Shown here piece after piece: positions 47,373-57,108 of a stretch of 64,000 nt of DNA. Position 1 is the first letter of the stretch; each line of letters starts with the position of its first letter. The notes beneath the pieces were generated by a model, which saw nothing but the letters and a program-made list of their open reading frames with translations, did no database searches and was not told where the DNA came from. The stretch comes from Saccharum officinarum (lineage: Eukaryota; Streptophyta; Magnoliopsida; Poales; Poaceae), in contig CM036197.1 in the NCBI GenBank assembly GCA_020631735.1, positions 46,485,880-46,549,879 of the forward strand. Reading direction: 5' to 3'. A program made the translations under genes and the position numbers.

Positions 47373-48034
47373 TTTGAGTACTTGCCTACAGCTCTCATTG
47401 ACTCAATCTGTCTAGACCAAGATGTCGCTAACCTGTTTTGTAGTCTTTCAATAGGATGAATCGCTGATCTTGACTGGCCCAGCTCGAGGACTTGTCTTGT
47501 CAGATTTTACATATCTTGAGGCGGATCTCAAGATTAAGGGCGCACGGGGGCAGGACAAACAACTTAGCAAGAGATTGCTTGAGATTGAGGGCCGAAAACT
47601 TACCCTGATTGGAAACAAATGAGGTTATGCAGGTCACTTGTGCTAGTCGGCTTAGCACTGTGGAGGTGAAATTTACGGTTGTTAAAAGAGCAGTGGAGGC
47701 TACTGTTGAGATTCATGTCCTCTGGGGCTATTTCCACGGCCAAATCTCAGCTCACACCAGCAGCATCCTCGATGAATTTGTCCTTTTTAAAGGTGGCATG
47801 TTTACTAGTGATGGCAGTAGAATTATCCCACTGTGCTGTCGCGTCGTGACTGTCTGTTTGACAGAGAAGCTGATCTTTACAATTGAAAATAGAGATGGCA
47901 CCAAACTGATCATCGAGTCAACTCCAGCCACACATGGTTCAGATTGCTATGAATGTCCTTTCGGTTCTGAGAAGTTCCGTGTAAAGGTAACTTGGTCAGT
48001 AACAAAGGTTACAGACATAATTTGGCCCTGTTAG

Positions 48035-48412
48035 GGTCATCGATGTATGGATTTATCATCATGTATTTGTAACTCAGATTATTTTTCTTCATCATGAGAA
48101 AAAGAACCATGTGAGCACGTTGGAATTGATTGTATGAAAAGAGCTCTGCATACTCCCTTCGGAATTTCCAATCGATTACATTTATCGGGATCACAATCAC
48201 AAATCGAACCTCCAATGAATCCAACACCTCCAAACAAATCACTAAGCTGCCCGTGGATCCAATTCTTTCCCAACAGGAAGCCCTTATTAGACACCTGCCG
48301 AACCAATTCTGACAAACCTCTCTTCCCCGACCGCGACCGACCCATCCAATTCTCCAACCAACTGTCTTCATCATGGTAGCCATTTCCCTCTCGATCGGTC
48401 TCGGTGTTTTCA
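48035..48412. other. tail-to-tail spacer
   Basis: This region must contain the 3' ends of the DUF6598-like gene and of the xylosidase gene. I see no gene or repeat. Confidence 0.45.
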
Positions 48413-51400
48413 TCAGACTCTCAAATTGAGCGTGTGCTTGAGGTCCCCGACGTGCAGCGTATGGCTGCCGAGCGCCACCTTCCTGTTGCCCAGCTCGTCC
48501 ACGACGCTGAGGTCCTTGCACACGTCCACCTTGAACGCCACCACGCCCGCCTGCCCGGGCTCCAGCGACACCTTCTCGAACCCCAGCAGGTGCTTCGCCG
48601 GCGCGTTGTGCACCGCCGGAGGCGACGAGAACAGGAACACCGTGTGCGCGCCGGACATCTCGCCCGCGTTCCGCACCCGGAGGTGCACGTCGAACGCCAG
48701 GCCCTCGCAGTGCGGGCCCTCGGCCTCCACGGACGGGCAGCGCTCGGTCAGGCACGTGTGGCCCTCCGCGAGCTGCAGGGCCACCTGCTTCGGCGCCGAC
48801 ACCAGGTGGTGCGCGAAGCTGGTGTAGCTCAGCCCGTCGCCGAACGCGTACACCGTGTCGCCCGTGTAGAACCGGTACGTCCGGCCGGGGTAGCCCGTCG
48901 ACGGGTCCGGCCGCATGCGCATGTCGGTCATCGGGACCTTGGTGAACGACTCGGGGTACCACGTCACCGGCAACCTTCCACCTGTGACCATCATCATCAA
49001 AACAGTCGGTCATTCTCAGTAGGGACAGGGACAGACAGACAGGCAGAGCAATGCGTTGCGGACGCAGCTAGCGTGCAGTGTAATTACTTGGGTTGTGGTA
49101 TCCGAAGAGGACGTCAGCGATGGCGGCGCCGCCGGCTTCGCCGGGGTAGCCGACCCAAAGAATCGCGGCGATCTTGTCGCTGGACTTGGCGAACGAGATG
49201 TCGAAGGGGCCGCCTGACATGACGACGAGGATGCACGGGCCTCTGGACGCGTTGGCGATCGCGGACACGAGCTGCGGCTGCTGGCCCGGAAGCAGGAGGC
49301 TCGTCCGGTCCAGGCTCTCGCGCTCGATGGACTGGTCGGCGCCGACGACCAGCACGGTCACGTCAGCGCTAGCTGCGGCCTTAGTGGCCGCGTCGAGCTG
49401 CAGGCTGTTGCCACTGCACCCCACGTTCGTGCACCCCGGCTGGTACACGGTGGCCACGTTCGTGCCCAGGCCCTGCAGCGGCGTCGTGTACTTGCACGGC
49501 GTGCCTGTCCGCCATCGGACACACAACAGTCGTCAGTGAGCATGATCTTGCCTTGCTTAAGACAAGTTCTTAACATAAGAATTTCTTGGATGATCATCAT
49601 ATAGAGTATTACACGTACCTTCGTAGTTGCCGATCATGGTAAAGCTGGCATTGGCATTGGGGCCAATGACGGCCATGGACTTAATGGAGCTGGCAGAGAG
49701 CGGGAGCGCGCCGCTGTTCTTGAGGAGCACGATGCCCTGGCGCGCGGCCTCGCGAGCCAGCTTCTGGTTGGAGGACGTGCAGACGTCGCTGGGGCCAAGG
49801 TTGCCGAACGGCAGCTCCCGCGGGTCGCCGTCGAAGAAGCCCAGCCGCATGAGCGTGACGAAGTTGTTGGTGATGGCCCGGTCGACGTCGGACTCCGACA
49901 GCTTGCCGGCCTGCACGGCCGCCACCGTGTGCTGCGCCAGGAAGTTGCCGCAGTTCAGGTCCAGCCCTGCCGCGGTCACGAGACGTGTGAAGACGTACGG
50001 ATAATCTCGTCGAAATGGAGAACTGTTCTCGTAGCAGAGCATCGACGTGAACGAACAGGGCTGTTTGGCGTACCTGCTTTGATCGAGATGGCGGCTGCAT
50101 CCTCAGGGGTTTTGGTGTAGTGCTGGTTGTTGTACAGCACATCGACTGAGTCGCAGTCTGACGAAATGTACCTACAGAGATCAATCACCATTGGGCTAAC
50201 ATTTCAGAAGCAGCGTTTGTTAAAGATGTTTTCTGAGCCGAATACTCAAGATTAATGGCATTGTTAAAGATGATGTTTTCTGAACATGAGACGAGTTGCA
50301 TTTTTGCAAAACTCATGGTGGATTGGAATTGGATACCCACCCGTTAAGCTTCCAGTCCCCTCTGATGACCCCTGACAGGAGATCCTTGTCGGCGCAGGTG
50401 GGCTTCCCGTTGACCTGGTTGTAGGAGCACATGACGCTGGCCACGTTCCCGTCCACCACGCAGCTCTTGAACGGGGGCTGGAACGTATCGTCCAGGTCCT
50501 GCTGCGACACCTGATGAACCCACATCACAAAGCCGAAAGATCAGAACGCTGAAACTTGCCTTCACGTTTCTCCGGACCACCATCTTGCAAGGGATCTTCA
50601 GAGACTGTCAGTACATCTCGCTGCGTAACAGCGATCATGGACTGATGATCAACTATGATATTGCTTGGAAAGAAACACATGGTTAGGTTAGGTGCGTCGT
50701 CATTGTGTTATCTAATCTGCCTAGTATTCCCAGACAAATATACAAACCCAGAAGCCAAAATGTTCTTCTCCTGATCCTGGCAGATACTGCTAGGTATAAT
50801 ATTGTACAGTTTACGACAATGTTCTATATCCTCCAAAGGACCAAAGGCATTGAAAAATGGCGCGTCCAGGACAGCAGCGCCCGAGCGCTGCCTCGGAGGC
50901 GCGAATGCAGGTTTGTTTATGCGTCTCGGTGGACAGAGATCGGCCATTTCGGGGAACGGCCTGTCTGAAACCACCGGAATCTGATGGGATTAACAACTGC
51001 TAAAACAAACATCCGTAGTGGTCGATGATCAGTGGTGAGTGACGCATGTTGCCGGCTTTGTTTGTAATATAAACTAGATGTGCGCGTTGGGACATTCCCT
51101 AATCAATCATTGTTCATTTCTTAATACGGGGGATTCTCCATGTATCTTACGGTGCTTCACCCTAATGTTTTCTTTATTACTCCGTATTACTGCAAGATGG
51201 AGAGAGAGAGAAAAAAAGAATAAAGGGACGCTGCCATGCAAGGAGCACTAGATGTTGACGGCAAAAAGGCCGTCATCTCATCGGCGCAGCTTTGCAGCCA
51301 AGCCACAGAATGGGAGAAGCAAGCAGTGGACAGTGGCCGTATACGGCGAACTTGGCTGTCACTACGTGTAAAATGGAGTACGAGTACTACATGCTATGCT

Positions 51401-54400
51401 ACTACCGTCGGTGCCAGTCAGTGTGCATGAATTTGATCCGATCTACGGCAAAGCTTTGTACTACGTTGATCGGGGACGGAGGACCATACAAAAGCACAAA
51501 GTACATGGATGGATCATTTAGGGGGTGTTTGGTTTGAGAAGTTAAAGTTTAACAAATACTGTAGCACTTTCGTCTTATTTGACAAAAAGTTTCCAATCTT
51601 GGACTAATTAGGCTTAATAGATTCGTCTCGTAAATTACTCCTAATCTGTACCGACATGCATGTAATTAGTCTACATTTAGTACTCCATGCATTTGAGGGA
51701 ACATTGATGTGATGGGAGTTAAACTTTAACAAAGGCACCGTTTGGATGCCAAAATTTTTGGTAAAACACTACTGTAGCGTTTTCGTTGTTATTTGACAAA
51801 TATTGTCAAATCATGGTCTAATTAGGCTTAAAAGATTCGTCTCGTCTATTTCGTCTAAACTGTGTAATTAGTTTTATTTTTTATCTATATTTAATGCTTC
51901 ATGCATGTGTCTAAAGATTCGATGTGACAGGGAATCTGAAAAATTTTGCAAAATTTCTTGGAACTAAACAGCCCCAAAATGAAACCAAACATGCCCTTAA
52001 ACAAAGCAACGAAAGGGAAAGGCTGGTGGCTGCCACATGGGTCAATCCCCCAGCTGACCCTGGCCGGGCCCGGACGCGCTTTCTGTGCTGCAGCAGGTGC
52101 AGCCGTGCCGTGCTGCTGCGCAGTGTGCACGGCAGCAAGGCAGGCACACTCATTTAAGCCTAGCATTAGCAAGCATGACTGGGTAGGCAAGTGGTAGCTT
52201 GGCTTACCACGGCATTGAAGGTGTAGCGCTCGACGCCCTTCCAGTTGTCGACGTCGTAGGCGGTGTAGTGCTTGCAGCAGGCGGCGACCTTGAGGCTGTC
52301 GCCGGCGCCGGCGTTCTGCAGCCCCGTGACGTAGCCGACGGCGTACTTGCTGGTGAGCAGCGGGTCCTCGCCGGGGGTCTCCTGCCCGCGGCCCCACCGC
52401 GGGTCGCGGAAGATGTTGATGTTGGGGCTCCATAACGTGAGGCCCCGCCAGCCCCACGTTGTGCATCGCCCGCGCCTCGTTCGACACCACCTGCAGATCT
52501 CGTCGTCAGAATTAATTCTTCAGAATGCAGTACAGTAATCGCGTCGCTGGTGAGTGGTGACCAATTCCAAGTCCGGTCAGTGTGCCGATCGAGCATGCAT
52601 GCATGGCGATGGCGGCGTACACTGTGCACTCAGCAGCTAGGCACGATCAGGCTACGATGGCCTACGGTAGGTGCACCCGAGAGAGATACGATGGCATCCA
52701 GCCAGGCAGGGCAGGACTCAGGCGACGCGTTTGTCGGCACAGTTCACTGCTCAGTGCCCAGTCCTTGCTGGATTCTTGTGACAAGCTTTATTAGCCGGTG
52801 CGCTGCAAATTAAAATCCATGCTGCTGCTACTAGTAGCAGTAGCTTCTCTGAATTTCTCACCTCACTACCGCGGATGCAAAATCAAATCCAGGCACGAAA
52901 CCGCCTCTTGCCAAACCCGACGAGGGCGAGAGCTACACGATGATGGGTTGCACTTGACAAAAAGCAAAGCTAATCAGATTCAGATCACGCTCACACCATG
53001 GCGCAGCTAGCTTTTCCCGCTGGATGAATGTGAACTCCGATTCCTCCTCTCCGTGCATCACCATGAGAGACAGCGACGCCGCAACGGATGGGAGCGGGGC
53101 GGAGAAGTGGGCGCGGGGACGAAAAGGCTCGGCGGTTGCCTGACAGGCGATGCGCTAGCGTCCAATAAATGCAGTCCGCAACCGCCAGACAGTATCGTCT
53201 CGTCTACAAGAGCTGCTGCTGCTGCTGCGCTGCGCATGTCGGTACGCACTATGCATATTTGTGGATGCACACAACAAGGTCACCGGCCAGACAGATATTT
53301 CCAATGTTTGCTTGCGCTACTACACCTTGCATGTTCCAATTAAGAAAACACTAGTGCTGCGTGTCTTGCCCTTTCCGGATCAGAAAAACCAATGCCGTTT
53401 TACCAAATGTAGCTATATTACCAAAAAAATCCAAAATGTACTACTGACCTCTTAGCATATATTGCATTTATTTAGCGTGCAGTATACAAAATTGTAATGA
53501 TCATATGTGACACTTATTTAGCGTGCAATATACAATACGAAATTGCAGAGGTGCCTGCTACTCGAGTCAAAAAAAAAGTGCACCTTAATTACTGACTTCT
53601 TAGCATTATCTAATTGTTACAAAACTTTTAGCATTGTGTACCTACTACCAAATACTAAATTGTAGTTGGAGTACTAAGGGAAAAAAACAGTGGGGTCCAG
53701 GGTACAGAGGGACACCCCCTGCCCTGCACAGCGGCTGTGTGGTGCTGCTACATGATAAGTACCCGTGAGCCCGTGAGGCAAGCCATATCCTGCCGTAAAT
53801 CTTGGACGGCCGGCCAGAGGACAGAGACCAGTTGCATTGCATTTGCATCTGATTTAACACCGATGTTGGATCACAAGCGTACTAACAGTACTGACATTAT
53901 TATGTTCGGGCAGGCACACCCTCTAATCAGTCCTTGCCCACAGTCCCCTTGCCCTTTTTCTTAACGGTGAGGAATCCCAATGATGCTCGACGCGTGACAT
54001 GCGTGTGAACATAAATGTAAGACTCAGCGGTAGCAATCATTTTTCTTTATTTTCTTTACTCAATTTTCTTTTCTCGCCAAGATCATCTTTTTGTACTCGA
54101 CCCGGCGGTCGCCATTTTTTTCCCGTTTCAATCAGACGAGCTAAATGCGGCAAACTTTTCGTGCAGTTCACTACGAGAACCGTACTAGTAGTCGGCATGG
54201 CACACATCTCCATCGCCAGCCATGACTCTCCATGAGCAAGAAACAAGATTACGCAGTGCAATGCAAGTATAGTATAATCCTATAAATCGACGGATCCTAT
54301 CCATCAACTAGCTGTAGGCAAGATTACAAATTGCAGCTACACTTCTTTTGACCTGATGCCGCACGTAGTAGCAGTAGCTGGTATGGCATGACTTAGGAGA

Positions 54401-55225
54401 CTGCGTCGCCGATCGATGCAAGTGCAAGGCCGCCGCCCGCCGGCGAAAAGAATACGGGACTGGCATATCAGCATACGATCCGGCCCGGCGGCACGCTTTT
54501 GCGGCTTTTCTTGCCGTGCCCTGCCACATCGCATGGAGGGAAAAGCAAGGCACACATTCTCCTCCTGCTGTGCACCGAATCACAAATCGCCCCGATCCGG
54601 CACACACCAACCGGCACCGCGAAACTTCGCCGTCGAATCAACCAACCCCACACACACTCCCCATGCGTCCCCACCAACACCAAGCGCGATCGAGAATGCC
54701 AATGCGGGCGGCGCAATGCTGGACCTGGTGCAAATAAATGCTACGGAACGGAGCAGAGCGTACGCGGGGGCGGAGGAGGTAGTGGCGGTGGCGGCTTACC
54801 TCGCCGATGGCGCGGAAGAGCGTGGCGTTGAAGGAGGCCGCCGTGAGGATGGGCTGCGGGAAGCTGGTGGCGGCGGGCACCAGCGGCGAGAACCGGGTGC
54901 CGGGCCCCACGTAGGAGACGCCGTGCAGCGCCTCCGACCACCACTCGTACAGCGGGATGCCCAGCCGGGGCAGCGCCGCCTGCTTGTCCACCAGGAACCC
55001 CACCTTCTCCGCCAGCGTCAGCCGCGACACCAGGTCGGCCGCGCGCGCCGACGCCGACGCCGACCGGTTGCAGAACCCGTATGACGCCAGCGTCGCGTTC
55101 GACGCGTCGCACGCGAACACCGGCGTCTGCGCGCGCGCCACATTGCAGGAGCAGAGCAGCAGCAGCGCCGCCGCCGCCACGGCGACCGCCGCCAGCGCGG
55201 CCGACGCCGGGAACGCCGCGGCCAT
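48413..55225 (-). CDS. GH3 beta-D-xylosidase (secreted), exon 2 carries a 1-bp insertion
   Basis: Seven exons on the minus strand: 54800-55225, 52208-52490, 50341-50510, 50074-50171, 49619-49966, 49088-49504 and 48413-48981. With one base removed from exon 2 they give 2310 nt (769 aa), the usual length of plant BXL proteins. An N-terminal hydrophobic stretch ([19 protein letters not shown]) is the signal peptide. GH3 landmarks are [27 protein letters not shown] (shifted frame), [33 protein letters not shown] (nucleophile Asp about 298), [30 protein letters not shown] and [16 protein letters not shown] [15 protein letters not shown] fibronectin-III-like C-terminus ends HTLNLRV. The enzyme releases xylose (or arabinose) from wall xylo-oligosaccharides in the apoplast. 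In exon 2 the run ggggcc near 52439-52446 has one extra base, changing GLAGLTLWSP to a shifted frame and ending the protein early. It could be a sequencing error or a null allele. Confidence 0.9.
51531..51737. repeat. MITE in xylosidase intron 2 (type with ttaaagtttaac ends)
   Basis: It starts gggtgtttggtttgagaagt and ends gggagttaaactttaacaaa; the ttaaagtttaacaaa part is inverted at the other end. The body includes gactaattaggcttaatag and attcgtctcgtaaattactc. It is non-coding and abuts the next MITE. Confidence 0.7.
51730..51976. repeat. MITE of the 'taattaggctta' family, copy 3, in xylosidase intron 2
   Basis: It starts ggcaccgtttggatgcc and ends cttggaactaaacagcccc. Internal phrases (ctactgtagcgttttcgttg, gtctaattaggcttaaaag, tttaatgcttcatgcatgtg) are nearly identical to the copies at 41.4 and 60.7 kb, so it is young. 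It joins directly to the right end of the preceding MITE. Confidence 0.75.
52491..54799 (-). other. long intron 1 of the xylosidase gene
   Basis: This 2.3-kb intron contains no recognised transposon. A phrase 'ttagcgtgca(g/a)tatacaa' occurs twice near 53470 and 53520. Open frames of 60-140 codons on both strands lack domains. Other parts are ordinary unique-looking sequence. Confidence 0.45.
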
Positions 55226-55321
55226 GGTAGCTATAGGCAGCTAGCTCGCCGCACCCCGGCCTTCTGAACTGAACTGATTCTCGGTCACCACCAGCGCCCC
55301 CGTAGCACAGGCGCTAGCAGC

Positions 55322-55334
55322 GGCATATATAGAG
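55322..55334 (-). promoter_or_regulatory. TATA box of the xylosidase gene
   Basis: On the minus strand the sequence reads ctctatatatgcc, about 100 bp upstream of the ATG at 55225. This gives room for a normal 5' UTR of about 70 bp. It is the only good TATA match in the upstream 300 bp. Confidence 0.6.
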
Positions 55335-55655
55335 TGGTCAGAGTGGCGCGCGGGGCAGGGTGGTGGGTGGTGTGAGCAAAACAGCTGGTGAGGTGAGGCC
55401 GAGGGAGGGGGCGCCCCCGTGACGGGGACGGCGGTGGAGGGGAGGGACGACGTGGGAGGCGCCCTTATTTTTCTCGGCCTCTTCTTTGCGAGCACTGTGC
55501 TCGCGCCTTGTATTGTACCGAGTCCGTGACGCGATTCTTGGAGCCATCCTTCCAGGCTTCCAGCTATCCTCTTCCACCTGACTGAGCCTCCCTCGATGAC
55601 GCATGGTGAAGTCGTGAACTTGTGATGCTCTGCTATCTGGGCTAAGGGGAACCTA
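55335..55655. promoter_or_regulatory. upstream region of the xylosidase gene
   Basis: This is GC-rich promoter-side DNA between the TATA box and the first MITE. A poly-purine stretch gaggccgagggagggggcg lies near 55394. Nothing more specific is supported. Confidence 0.35.
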
Positions 55656-55884
55656 GGGTGTGTTTAGTTCGCGAAAATTTTTGGCTTTGGCTACCGTAGC
55701 ATTTTCGTTTGTATTTATCAATTAGTGTCCAATCATAAACTAATTAGGCTCAAAAGATTCGTCTCGTGGTTTTCTACCAAACTGTATAATTATTTTTTTT
55801 CATCTACATTTAATGCTCTATGGATGTGTCCAAACATGATATGACGGGGAATCTTGAAAATTTTTTAGAACTAAACATGGCCCT
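55656..55884. repeat. MITE of the 'taattaggct' family, copy 4
   Basis: It starts gggtgtgtttagttcgcg and ends agaactaaacatggccc. 'tag' stands on both sides, a possible 3-bp target duplication. The internal phrases ctaccgtagcattttcg and actaattaggctcaaaag match the other copies. It lies about 430 bp upstream of the xylosidase start. Confidence 0.75.
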
Positions 55885-56613
55885 AGCGATTGTTTAGGCC
55901 ATGGCATTATTTGCTAGGCTAATAAAGTTGTAATCCTAGTAGCAATAGAGAAGAACTAGAGAATCGCATCTCCTTTTTCGAGTGTTTCAGGCGCGCGAAG
56001 TATTCAGTGTTGCACACGTTTTTCTCTGAATGAACGGAACATGTAACGGTAACATGATGTTATAACCCCACATTAAGATTACTGACATCACTCTTTGTTT
56101 CAGACGTTGATTTTCAACGCTGCAACCCGTCGCCTGGAAACTGTATTTCGTTCCATAAGCAAGAGCCTTTGGTCGTATTTTCTATCCATACATGATTTTG
56201 TAATAAAAAGATTATGTGACTACATTCGTATTGAAAAAATGCTTACTTATTATTGTGATTTTTACTACATAGATAAATGACATAACAATAGAGTAATTTG
56301 TTGCTCAAAAAATTGTCCAACAAAACAGATACTTATGAGTTGTGCGCTTAATGCGTCTATTTGTAGTTCCTATGATAGGCCCTTTGGCTAAGGAACTTGG
56401 TGATTGTTTATGGAATTCTTTGTAGGCTAATAGCTACCTATAAATAAATAATGAAACAAATCACACCTATTTCAAGTGCCTTAAAAGGAGAATTATGAAA
56501 TGAGTTCCACCTAAATGAAACCTATGGCATTGTTTCCAATAAAATTCTCAGTGTCTCACAGAATAAATGCATCAAGTGCATATGAAATATCAAATACGAA
56601 ACTATATGTTGTG
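55885..56613. other. AT-rich intergenic DNA
   Basis: Short open frames only. I see no gene or named repeat. Confidence 0.35.
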
Positions 56614-57108
56614 GAAGGTTGTTTCAACCATTAATCAAATGTTTTTCTGGTTGATGTGGCATAACTGAAAAAATGAAACTGACCACTAGGATTGGTTAGA
56701 AATTCAGTCGAAGTTAGCATGACTCTATGGCTTGTCATATTATTGCCAGAGTCAAATGATATGTTGGTTGCATTGATCACACTACATTTAAATAGAAACA
56801 AACATGGATGGATAGAGCAAAAAGTCAATCTATCAATTTTAAAATATAAAAGCATAGTTTGACTTGGCTAGAAGGTTGTTTCAACCATTAATTTAATGTT
56901 TTTTGGTTGATTTGGCATAACTGAAAAAATGAAACTGACCATTGAGATTGGTTAGTAATTCAGTGGAAGCTAGTATGACTCTATGACTTGTCATTTTATT
57001 GCCAGAGTCAAGTGATATGTTGGTTGTACTGATCACACTACATTTAAATAGAAAACAAACATGGATTGATAGAGCAAAAGGCCAATCTATCAATTTTAAA
57101 ATATATGG
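56614..57108. repeat. 257-bp tandem duplication
   Basis: Two adjacent copies, 56614-56870 and 56871-57108, share gaaggttgtttcaaccatta at the start and 'atcaattttaaaatata' at the end, with roughly 90 percent identity by eye. The AT-rich unit has open minus-strand frames in both copies with the same pattern. These are more likely composition effects than a gene. Confidence 0.75.

Larger units (their letters stand above)
43420..48034 (+). pseudogene. DUF6598-family gene, disrupted
   Basis: Three exons can be followed. Exon 1 (about 43420-43826) encodes a basic/acidic N-terminus, a Glu/Lys coiled stretch (EKKKRMEEEKKRMEEEK), then IRKYDPKAKSLVWTRFFF and FSYFDIDEE. Exon 2 (44699-44850 plus 46837-46884) encodes [32 protein letters not shown] and CVHLFR. 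Exon 3 (47455-48034) encodes DESLILTGPARGLVLSDF, LSTVEVKFTVVKRAVEATVE and KFRVKVTWSV. This order is characteristic of DUF6598 proteins, a grass-rich family of unknown role. Defects: a 1-bp frameshift near 43715, a solo LTR inside exon 2 (44851-46831), and a stop plus frameshift near 47619-47640 (after LTLIGNK). The start codon is a guess. It converges on the xylosidase gene, 378 bp away. Confidence 0.75.

Noticed and set aside
48009..49222. 334-codon minus and 272-codon plus frames over the xylosidase 3' exon
   Set aside because: They are alternative frames of the GC-rich GH3 exon; the GH3 frame has conserved motifs and correct splice phases.
54416..55084. 222-codon plus-strand frame
   Set aside because: It is antisense to xylosidase exon 1 and intron 1, composition-driven and without a domain.
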